From Frigididesulfovibrio sp031553235 (GTDB lineage: Bacteria; Desulfobacterota; Desulfovibrionia; Desulfovibrionales; Desulfovibrionaceae), in NCBI GenBank assembly GCA_031553235.1, contig JAVBLS010000076.1, positions 1-21,071 on the forward strand: a DNA stretch of 21,071 nucleotides. Reading direction: 5' to 3'. The number at the start of each line of letters is the position of its first letter. Position 1 is the stretch's first letter. Position numbers and translations under genes: made by a program. Positions 7,114 to 13,156 of this stretch are shown here, piece by piece. Under the pieces are notes generated by a model that was not told the origin of the DNA, searched no databases, and saw only the letters and a list, made by a program, of their open reading frames with translations.

Positions 7114-9261
7114 ATGGCGACGATTACCTCTGTGCAATCCGGCAATTGGTCCGACGGCGCCACCTGGCTCGGCGGGGTTGCGCCGGTGCCGGCCGACGAT
7201 GTGGTCATCGCGGCCGGGCACACCGTGATGCTGACAGGCGACACCAACCCGCAAAAGGCCCTGACAATCAACGGCAAACTCGACATTGGCGACTTCATCC
7301 TGACCCTGGGCACGGCAGCGAGTTCCAGCGTCTTTTCCGACTATTTGTTTACCTTTGGCCCGGGCGGCGAACTGACCGGCTCGGGCACAGTGATTCCGCG
7401 CTGCGGCAAGATGCGGTCCACGGCAACGGCCGACAATTGGGCGCGGGTCACGGGCTCGCTGTCGTTCGAGGCCTGGGCCGGGGCGAACAAGGGCCGCAAC
7501 CACTACGAACTGCAATACGTTTCGTTCCAGACAACCGGCGTGCAACGGTTTCCTTGCGACGGCGGAGCAACCGGTATCGGCGGCCATTACCCGAGTATTG
7601 CCGTAAAGCACTGCACGTTCGCGGGCTGCTCCTTTGTCGGTTTTGGGAGCACGAATACCCGCGCGGACACCGATTTCGACATCCGCAATTGCGATTTCCG
7701 CGACTGCGGGGAAATCCGCATGTCCGGGCAAAACACCGCGAACGACGCCGGGCGGCTGCGGAATTTCATCGACTGCACCGTATATTACAGTGCCCAAAAA
7801 ACGTCGTGGGTGCCGTATGTGCCGGGGCCGTGGAATTTTCGGGGGACGACGCTGATCAACTGCACCTGCGGCACCAACAGATCTGCCGATATATACACGG
7901 AGTGTTTTCTCTCGAACGGCATCAGCAACACCAACGCCAACGTGCTGATGAACACCATGGACGGTTCCAGGGCCGAACGTTGTGTGCTGCACAACGCTCC
8001 TGTGCCGCCGTCCGACAACAATCCGCATCTGATTGTCGTCGCCGAGCTGGTGGATTGCTTTATCGAGGTGCGCGGCTCGGAGCCCAACGCCCACATCGCA
8101 AACACCGCGCATACGGCCATGCGCACCGAGGGCTGCATCATGATCGGCAATGGGGATCTGATCAACACCACCGTCACCACACCGAAAAATTGGCTCGGCA
8201 GAAACAATACCCTGGTCACACACAGTACCGAAATTACCAACGCTCTGGCCCTGGTCGAAACCAACCCCATGGTGCCGCTGAGCACGGGCATGTTGCTGCG
8301 CAACAACCTGCAGGTCTGCCTCGCGGCCGCCAAGGGTGGCTCGTATCTCTGCCGCAGCACCGGGCCGAATTTCCCGGTCGACGCCGATTACAACGCCCAG
8401 TACAACATGTCCGGCCTGTTCCGGCCGGGCGTGCCCATCGTCAACGGCAACGTGGACAACGGCGCGCACAACCTTACCATAGGTGACCCGCTGTTCGTCG
8501 ACCCCACGCGCACGCCCGAGACCTGGGCCGCGATGATTTTGAGCAAGCCGAACGCTGACCATATCAATCTGTACGATCTGATGTTGCGCAAAAACGGTTA
8601 CGACGCCGGGAGCAAAACGCAGAAAGCCGCCCTGATCGCCCCGGCCGGCGTGCCGGAAATGCTTGCCTGGCTGCGCGAGGGCTACACCCCGCAAAACATG
8701 GCCCTGGCAGAAGCCGGCGAGGGCGGCGCCTACATTGGCGCGGTCATGCCCAAAGAGTCCGGCGGGGAGCCCGCCCCGGACCCCACAGGCACGACCCCGG
8801 CCGACGCGGTCTGGGCTCTGACCACGGGCAGCGGTGCCGGGAGCGCCACAGTGGGCAACGGCGGGCAATTCATTCTCCGGATCGGGCAGACCGGCTTCGC
8901 GCCGGAGGACCGGCCGACCTACAGCATGAGCCTGCGCCTGGCCGTGTCCGACCCGGCCGGCATTCTGGCCGTGAGCCTGGCCGATGCGGCAGCCGCAGCC
9001 ATTGCCGCCCTGCCGGCCGGGCATGGGGTGAACTTCACGGGCGGGGTGTTTACCTTTGCAGGCAGCGTCACCGGCTTCGCCATGATCCTGCGGACGGCGA
9101 CCAAACCGGACGGCGACCCCGGCGGCACGGCCGTGTTTACCGCGGGCGCGCCCACGGCCGGGAGCCCGGGGGCGCGGACCACGGTCAAGATCAGCATGCG
9201 CGCCGTGCCGTTGCCGACGCCCGGTGAAGGATTGGCCTGGGGAAGGCTGCGGTGGGAGTGA
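7114..9261 (+). CDS. Beta-helix protein with G8-like N-terminus (tail-fibre or surface protein-like)
   Basis: This 715-residue protein starts at the ATG at 7114 behind AGGGGG at 7103-7108. There is no signal peptide, so it is not an ordinary Sec-exported protein. Residues about 5-65 carry a SGNWSDGATWLGGVAPVPAD pattern followed by VVIAAGHTVMLTGD and LTINGKLDIGDF, like G8-type carbohydrate-associated domains. Residues about 150-420 contain recurring short strands with N-C-x-F-x-x-C or similar steps (KHCTFAGCSF, IRNCDFRDCGEI, FIDCTVYY, LINCTCG), which fits a right-handed parallel beta-helix. Residues about 465-550 are a mixed helical linker (ETWAAMILSKPNADHINLYD). After a Pro/Gly/Asp hinge near 550-570, the last 140 residues form a Gly/Ala-rich beta-type domain. 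The layout suggests a phage-tail-like or glycan-binding fibre in a prophage remnant. This is inference; no structural phage genes flank it. A TGATG overlap links it to the next frame. Confidence 0.75.
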   Translation: MATITSVQSGNWSDGATWLGGVAPVPADDVVIAAGHTVMLTGDTNPQKALTINGKLDIGDFILTLGTAASSSVFSDYLFTFGPGGELTGSGTVIPRCGKMRSTATADNWARVTGSLSFEAWAGANKGRNHYELQYVSFQTTGVQRFPCDGGATGIGGHYPSIAVKHCTFAGCSFVGFGSTNTRADTDFDIRNCDFRDCGEIRMSGQNTANDAGRLRNFIDCTVYYSAQKTSWVPYVPGPWNFRGTTLINCTCGTNRSADIYTECFLSNGISNTNANVLMNTMDGSRAERCVLHNAPVPPSDNNPHLIVVAELVDCFIEVRGSEPNAHIANTAHTAMRTEGCIMIGNGDLINTTVTTPKNWLGRNNTLVTHSTEITNALALVETNPMVPLSTGMLLRNNLQVCLAAAKGGSYLCRSTGPNFPVDADYNAQYNMSGLFRPGVPIVNGNVDNGAHNLTIGDPLFVDPTRTPETWAAMILSKPNADHINLYDLMLRKNGYDAGSKTQKAALIAPAGVPEMLAWLREGYTPQNMALAEAGEGGAYIGAVMPKESGGEPAPDPTGTTPADAVWALTTGSGAGSATVGNGGQFILRIGQTGFAPEDRPTYSMSLRLAVSDPAGILAVSLADAAAAAIAALPAGHGVNFTGGVFTFAGSVTGFAMILRTATKPDGDPGGTAVFTAGAPTAGSPGARTTVKISMRAVPLPTPGEGLAWGRLRWE

Positions 9262-9422
9262 TGCCGAAACGCCGGGGCAAAGCAGGCATGAAAATTTCAG
9301 TCCCGTTTGCCCCGCGCACAAGGCAGGACGGATGTAAGGGAAGTCAAAATAGCCGGCGTTTAGAGCATTTCACACTTGAAATGCTCGCAAGGATTTGTCG
9401 GCAAATCCTTGCAGCCAAATAG
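9261..9422 (+). pseudogene. Small ORF truncated by MITE copy 2
   Basis: The ATG at 9261-9263 overlaps the TGA of the beta-helix gene (TGATG). The frame encodes about 33 residues beginning MPKRRGKAGMKISVPFAPR, then enters the MITE at 9361. The MITE supplies the last 20 residues and a TAG at 9420-9422. The overlap suggests translational coupling. The native C-terminus was probably lost when the element inserted. Not recognised. Confidence 0.35.
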
Positions 9423-9477
9423 GCGTAGGCGGGCTTTACCCGCCGTTAAGCGACTATTTAAAACGTAAACTGCTCTA
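9361..9477. mobile_element. MITE-like element, copy 2 (117 bp)
   Basis: This is the basic form of the element at 6376-6542, in the same orientation and also flanked by TA on both sides (9361-9362 and 9476-9477). It has inverted ends TAGAGCATTTCAC and TAGAGCAGTTTAC (the latter on the reverse strand). Three consecutive hairpins fill it: 9363-9371/9378-9386, then 9387-9397/9402-9412 around TCGG, then 9428-9433/9439-9444. In the second hairpin this copy has CAAATCC where copy 1 has CAAATTC. This is a G-C pair instead of G-T, so both sequences keep the stem paired. Together the copies bracket the beta-helix cluster as direct repeats about 2.8 kb apart. Confidence 0.75.
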
Positions 9478-9479
9478 GT

Positions 9480-9581
9480 GCCCTGATCGAAGAACATATC
9501 CGTTTCTACAACACGGAACGGTTCCCAAAAATGTTCAGCCGGCTTTCCCCAGTACTTCACCGGGGAAAGCCGGCCGCTTAA
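9480..9581 (+). pseudogene. 3' remnant of an IS3-family transposase
   Basis: The frame reads ALIEEHIRFYNTERFP, then MFSRLSPVLHRGKPAA, and stops at TAA 9579-9581. The pattern I-x-x-Y/H-I-x-F-Y-N-x-x-R followed by L-S-P-V-x-Y/H-R is the usual C-terminal end of IS3-family transposases (OrfB). Only about 33 residues remain, and MITE copy 2 ends three bases before it. The rest of the element is absent. A long hairpin overlaps its last codons. Confidence 0.75.
9538..9574. terminator. Perfect 13-bp hairpin at the IS3 remnant end
   Basis: Arms GCCGGCTTTCCCC (9538-9550) and GGGGAAAGCCGGC (9562-9574) pair perfectly around an 11-base loop. CTTTTTAT follows 25 bases later. It may terminate read-through from either side, between the island and the convergent hemL gene. 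It could instead be a former IS terminal or internal structure. Confidence 0.5.
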
Positions 9582-9698
9582 TCTACGCTTGCCGGGGCCT
9601 TTTTATCTACCTGACAGAGGCCAGACCAATTGCGGAGGGCCGTGCATACGCGGCCGGCCGGAAGTCCAGCCGGATATATGAAACCACAAAGATCGCGC

Positions 9699-10967
9699 CT
9701 AGCCGGCGAAGGTTTCCGCCGCCCGGCGCAGGGCGTTGAAGTCTTCGGTCCCGTGGGCGAAGCTGACCATGGAAACCTCAAAAGCCGAGGGCGCCATGTT
9801 CACGCCGGCCGCGCGGGCATGGCGGTAGAAGCGGGCCCAGCGCTCAACGTCCGAGGCCTTGGCCTCGGCAAAGTTGCGCACCGCCCCGTGACGGAAAAAA
9901 ATGGTGAACATGCTCGCCAGGCGGTTGACGGTCACGTCGATGCCCTTGGCCCGGAAAATGTTTTCCAGATCCGCGCAGAGTTCTTCCACCCGCTTTTCCA
10001 GGCCGGCGTAGTCCGCCTCTTTCAGAACCTTGAGCCCGGCGATGCCCGCCGCCATGGCCAGGGGGTTTCCGGAAAGGGTGCCCGCCTGGTAGATGCCGCC
10101 CAGAGGGGCGATCTGCTCCATGTAGCGCCGCTTGCCGGCATAGGCGCCCACGGGCAGGCCGCCGCCGATGATCTTGCCGAGCACCGTGACGTCCGGGTCC
10201 AGGCCGAAACGGCCCTGGGCTCCATTGTACGAAGCGCGGAAGCCGGTGATCACCTCGTCCATGATCAACAGGCTGCCGGCCTGAGTGCACAGATCGCGCA
10301 GCCCCTGCAGAAAACCGGGCTCGGGCAGGATCAGACCCATGTTGCCGGCGGCAGGCTCGACGATGACCGCGGCAATGTCTTTGCCGAAGCGCTCAAAAAG
10401 CGCTCGCAGGGCGTCCAGATCGTTGTAGGGCGCGAGCAGGGTGTCGGCCACCACGGCATCGGGCACGCCCGGCGTGCCGGGAATGGACAGGGTGGCCACG
10501 CCGGAGCCGGCCGCGGCCAGAAAGGCGTCGCCGTGGCCGTGGTAGCCGCCGTCAAACTTGATCACCTTGGCCCGGCCGGTCACGCCCCGGGCCAAGCGCA
10601 GGGCGCTCATGGCCGCCTCGGTACCCGAGTTGACCATGCGGACCATTTCCATGTTCGGCAGGGCTTCCAGAACCATCTCCGCCAGCACCACCTCGGCCTC
10701 GCAGGGCGCGCCGAAGCTGGTGCCGAGCGCGGCGGCCTCGACCACGGCCCTGGTCACGGCCGAGTGGGCGTGGCCCAGAAGCAGCGGGCCCCAGGACTGG
10801 ACGTAATCCACATAGGTTGTGCCGTCGGCGTCGGTTATATACGCGCCCTTGCCCGAGACGATGAACAGGGGCTCGCAGCCCACCGAGCGACAGGCCCGCA
10901 CCGGGCTGTTGACGCCGCCGGGGATCACCCGGCAGGCGCGTTGGAACAATTCGTGCGAACGCGACAT
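9699..10967 (-). CDS. hemL: Glutamate-1-semialdehyde 2,1-aminomutase
   Basis: This PLP enzyme converts glutamate-1-semialdehyde to 5-aminolevulinate, the last step of the C5 tetrapyrrole route, in the cytoplasm. The 422-residue protein (usual length about 425) begins MSRSHELFQRACRVIPGGVN. It shows the family hallmarks VNSGTEAAMSALRLAR (about 112-127), GGYHGHGDAFL (about 140-150), EPAAGNMGL (about 204-212), DEVITGFR (about 237-244) and VLGKIIGGGLPVGA, with the PLP-binding lysine at residue 265. The ATG at 10967 follows GGAG. It lies 9 bases downstream of the siroheme decarboxylase gene, so the two form one heme-synthesis operon. Nothing looks truncated. Confidence 0.97.
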   Translation of the reverse strand: MSRSHELFQRACRVIPGGVNSPVRACRSVGCEPLFIVSGKGAYITDADGTTYVDYVQSWGPLLLGHAHSAVTRAVVEAAALGTSFGAPCEAEVVLAEMVLEALPNMEMVRMVNSGTEAAMSALRLARGVTGRAKVIKFDGGYHGHGDAFLAAAGSGVATLSIPGTPGVPDAVVADTLLAPYNDLDALRALFERFGKDIAAVIVEPAAGNMGLILPEPGFLQGLRDLCTQAGSLLIMDEVITGFRASYNGAQGRFGLDPDVTVLGKIIGGGLPVGAYAGKRRYMEQIAPLGGIYQAGTLSGNPLAMAAGIAGLKVLKEADYAGLEKRVEELCADLENIFRAKGIDVTVNRLASMFTIFFRHGAVRNFAEAKASDVERWARFYRHARAAGVNMAPSAFEVSMVSFAHGTEDFNALRRAAETFAG

Positions 10968-10976
10968 GGCGGCTCC

Positions 10977-11453
10977 TTAAAAATAGGTCATGGAGGTTTT
11001 CTTCATTTCCCGCAGGCTTTCCAGAACGGCATATTCCCGCAGGGACGTTTGGCGCATGAGATCTTCAATCACGGTCTTGTGCTCGTCCGGGCTGCGACCG
11101 TGGATCATCGTATACAGCTCGTAAGGCCAGTCTTCGACCGGCGAAGGACGGTAGTAACAATGGGAGATCAACGGATGCTCGGAGGCCTTGGCGCCTATGG
11201 CGTCAACATCTTCCCGCCGGACCTTCCAGGCCACCATGGCGTTGTGGGTCCAGCCGGCCTTCTGGTGCTTCAGGCTGGCTCCGAAACGCCGGATGGCCCC
11301 GTCTTCCTTCAACCGGCGCAAAAAATCGAGCACCTCGCCTTCGCCAAGACTCACGGCTTGGGCAATGTCGGCGTAAGGAGTGAGGGAATCGGGCAAATTT
11401 TTCTGCACGATGCGCAGCACCGCACGTTCTTTTTCCGTGAATTCGCGGGCCAT
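10977..11453 (-). CDS. ahbB: Siroheme decarboxylase subunit (Lrp/AsnC-type fold)
   Basis: AhbA/AhbB convert siroheme to didecarboxysiroheme in the alternative heme pathway of sulfate reducers and archaea; they were earlier annotated as Lrp-family regulators. The 158-residue product has an N-terminal winged-helix-like part (residues about 1-60, FTEKERAVLRIVQKNLPDS, then EVLDFLRRLKEDGAIRRFGA). Its C-terminal part resembles the AsnC ligand domain with ISHCYYRP, WPYELYTMIHG and a KKTSMTYF end. The ATG at 11453 is chosen over one at 11480 because GGGAGG lies 4-5 bases before it. It is followed by hemL after 9 bases, which supports a biosynthetic rather than regulatory role. The choice of beta (AhbB) over alpha (AhbA) rests on memory of family features and is less certain. 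Confidence 0.8.
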   Translation of the reverse strand: MAREFTEKERAVLRIVQKNLPDSLTPYADIAQAVSLGEGEVLDFLRRLKEDGAIRRFGASLKHQKAGWTHNAMVAWKVRREDVDAIGAKASEHPLISHCYYRPSPVEDWPYELYTMIHGRSPDEHKTVIEDLMRQTSLREYAVLESLREMKKTSMTYF

Positions 11454-11808
11454 GAGTCCTCCCAAAACAGCAGCATTCAACGAAAAAGCATAGCCCCGAA
11501 GCCGGTTCAGGTCAAATCCCCCGTGAGAGAATCGTCAAAACGCACCGGCCGGAAGGCCTCGGCAACGGTGCTCGGCAGCGGTATGACCGGCATTGATGCC
11601 TTTGTCGTACCCCGCATGTGGATGAGTGCAGCACGTCAAAAATCCGGCAAATCCGGCCCGGTAGGCCTGGTCGCTTTGCGGGCCCGTGAGGAAATTTCCT
11701 GATAAACTGCATGTTTACATTGTGTCGGCAAGGATTTTGCATAAAATCCGGCACCGGTGCCGCGCACCGGCCGGAACCGACCAGAGCATTTTACCGAGGA
11801 GAGTCCCC
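11454..11808. promoter_or_regulatory. Divergent intergenic region (ahbB / YbjQ-like)
   Basis: No convincing gene. A 39-codon forward frame at 11582-11702 has no ribosome-binding site. The right part carries TTTACA (11714-11719) and a small hairpin GGATTTT-gcat-AAAATCC (11732-11749), whose right arm overlaps a TA-rich stretch that could serve as a -10 for the forward gene. Promoters for both divergent genes are expected here, but none is clear. AGAGCATTTTAC at 11783-11794 resembles the MITE end sequence of the island. Confidence 0.5.
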
Positions 11809-12162
11809 ATGTTGTTTTTGCTTGGCGGAGACAAAAAGAAGAAACCCCAGGAACGCCGGGTGGAAAACCTGGATCGGGTCAAAGAACTGTTCCAGGCCGG
11901 CCGTTTTCCCGTTGTCACCACCACAGATCTGGACGAAAATCGCAAGGTCGGCCGGGTACTCGGTCTGGTGGTCTGCCGGGGCTACGATTCCGAAGAAACT
12001 TTTTTCGGCATGGCCGCGCGGGCGGTGAATAAAGGTGCCCAGGCTATTATCGGCTACCAGGAAAACGTGGCCTTCCACCCCGACGGCAGCAAATTTTTTA
12101 CCTGTTACGGCACGGCCATACAGTTTGAACAGCAGGGGCGAACCGCTCTGCCGGCCATTTAA
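11809..12162 (+). CDS. YbjQ-like (UPF0145-type) small protein
   Basis: This 117-residue protein has a Lys-rich N-terminus (MLFLLGGDKKKKPQER). The ATG at 11809 is chosen because GAGGAGAG lies at 11796-11803. The core reads FPVVTTTDLDENRKVGRVLG, then ARAVNKGAQAIIGYQENVAF, then CYGTAIQFE. The arrangement of a beta strand, a helix with an A-x-x-x-G-A-x-A-I/V-x-G motif and a final strand ending G-T-A resembles the YbjQ/UPF0145 fold, whose members are small oligomeric proteins of uncertain role, sometimes described as heavy-metal-binding. There is no signal peptide. It is followed by a very strong terminator, so it is probably monocistronic. Family assignment is moderate; function is not known. Confidence 0.65.
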   Translation: MLFLLGGDKKKKPQERRVENLDRVKELFQAGRFPVVTTTDLDENRKVGRVLGLVVCRGYDSEETFFGMAARAVNKGAQAIIGYQENVAFHPDGSKFFTCYGTAIQFEQQGRTALPAI

Positions 12163-12167
12163 AAATC

Positions 12168-12218
12168 ACCGCCAAGAGGCAACCGGCCACCCCCCTCGGC
12201 CGGTTGCCTCCTGGCGGT
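12168..12218 (+). terminator. Long, nearly perfect terminator hairpin (21-bp arms)
   Basis: Arms 12168-12188 and 12198-12218 pair over 21 positions with one A-C mismatch (ACCGCCAAGAGGC against GCCTCCTGGCGGT at the base, AACCGGCC against GGCCGGTT at the top). The loop is 9 bases. A TTCTTTG tail follows. It begins 6 bases after the YbjQ-like stop codon and ends 20 bases before the rlpA start, so the rlpA promoter must overlap it or lie upstream. Confidence 0.85.
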
Positions 12219-12238
12219 TCTTTGCGTAGGCTGCGGCC

Positions 12239-12982
12239 ATGCCGAAGCTCAACCATCCCGGCAGGTTCCTCTGCCTTCTGCTCCTGTTCGCACTCTTCTG
12301 TTCAATCACGGGCTGCACATTGGGCGGCCCGCAGTCCACCGCTCCCATCCAGCGCGGCCCGGTGAAAAAAGGCGCGCCCGGCACCAGGCCTTACACCATC
12401 GCGGGGCACACCTACTATCCCCTGCTCTCGGCCCACGGCTTTCGCGAAGAAGGCATCGCCTCCTGGTACGGGCCGGACTTTCACGGCAAAAAAACCGCCA
12501 ACGGCGAGCGCTACGACATGTACGGCATGACCGCGGCGCATAAGTTGCTGCCCTTCAACACCCAGGTCAGGGTGACCAACACGCGCAACGGCCGTTCCAT
12601 CGTGGTGCGGGTCAACGACCGCGGCCCCTTTGTGGCCGAACGGATCATCGACCTGACCCGCAAGGGCGCCGAAGAGCTCGGCATGCTCGGCAGCGGCACA
12701 GCCCCGGTGATTGTGGAAAGCGTCGGCACTGTGGCGGGCCTCAAGGACGGCGATCTGACCGGCCGCTTTTACGTGCAGGTGGGGGCCTTCGGTGTGGAGG
12801 CCAATGCCCGCAACCTGGTGCGCAGAATCAACGCCGAAGGGCTCGGCGCACGCACCTACTTTGCCGAGAACGTGGGCTTCTGGCGCGTACAGATTGGCCC
12901 CTACCCGAGCCTGAGAAAGGGCGAGGAGGCGGCGGGATCTCTGGCGGGCCGCTACCCCAACAATTTCGTGGTGGCCGAATAG
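12239..12982 (+). CDS. rlpA: RlpA-type septal-ring lipoprotein / lytic transglycosylase
   Basis: RlpA is an outer-membrane lipoprotein that binds denuded peptidoglycan at the septum; in Pseudomonas it is a lytic transglycosylase. The 247-residue product has a lipoprotein leader with lipobox ITGC (Cys26). The double-psi beta-barrel domain (about 75-160) reads GIASWYGPDFHGKKTANGE, MTAAHKLLPFNTQVRVTN and VRVNDRGPFV. Residues matching the catalytic or conserved positions are Glu90, His101 and Asp127. From about residue 174 to the end is a SPOR domain (GRFYVQVGAFGVEANARNLV, then FWRVQIGPYP), which binds septal glycan. The ATG at 12239 has only a weak ribosome-binding site (TAGG), and the gene starts just after a strong terminator. 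Domains, order and length are normal for the family. Confidence 0.93.
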   Translation: MPKLNHPGRFLCLLLLFALFCSITGCTLGGPQSTAPIQRGPVKKGAPGTRPYTIAGHTYYPLLSAHGFREEGIASWYGPDFHGKKTANGERYDMYGMTAAHKLLPFNTQVRVTNTRNGRSIVVRVNDRGPFVAERIIDLTRKGAEELGMLGSGTAPVIVESVGTVAGLKDGDLTGRFYVQVGAFGVEANARNLVRRINAEGLGARTYFAENVGFWRVQIGPYPSLRKGEEAAGSLAGRYPNNFVVAE

Positions 12983-12999
12983 ATATTGGGGACAGTTTC

Positions 13000-13070
13000 G
13001 CGTGATACTTCGTCAGGCATCGTTTTTTCCGGTGGGGTAGGGCCGAAGCGAGCCTGACGCAGTATCACGC
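13000..13070. repeat. Large inverted repeat (19-bp arms) between rlpA and msbA
   Basis: Arms 13000-13018 (GCGTGATACTTCGTCAGGC) and 13052-13070 (GCCTGACGCAGTATCACGC) pair with one mismatch around a 33-base middle that contains TTTTTT. Inside, TCG and CGA can extend the stem past a single-base bulge. GACAG precedes the left arm and its complement CTGTC follows the right arm, giving a further outer match interrupted by TTTC. It may be a terminator for rlpA or a REP-like repeat. Confidence 0.8.
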
Positions 13071-13156
13071 TGTCTCAGGCCGCAATCCCTCCCTTGCCCA
13101 CAGTGCCGGCCTAAGCTATAGTGCCTCGCCCTTCAAAATCCCTCCCAAGGCGACAC

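Noticed and set aside
7114..9261. Target gene of a diversity-generating retroelement
   Set aside because: No reverse transcriptase or template repeat is seen in the window, and the C-terminus does not show a duplicated variable region.
6796..9321. An 841-codon reverse frame opposite the beta-helix gene
   Set aside because: Composition (Arg/Gly/His/Ala without hydrophobic periodicity) is that of a shadow frame; the forward frame has a ribosome-binding site, beta-strand pattern and coupled neighbours.
10977..11453. Lrp/AsnC-type transcription regulator
   Set aside because: The fold is similar, but linkage to hemL and the motifs ISHCYYRP and YTMIHG point to siroheme decarboxylase.
9630..11702. 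A 690-codon forward reading frame opposite hemL and ahbB
   Set aside because: It is the antisense of two well-recognised genes, rich in Gly/Ala/Arg/His as expected for a shadow frame in G+C-rich DNA, with no ribosome-binding site or domain.
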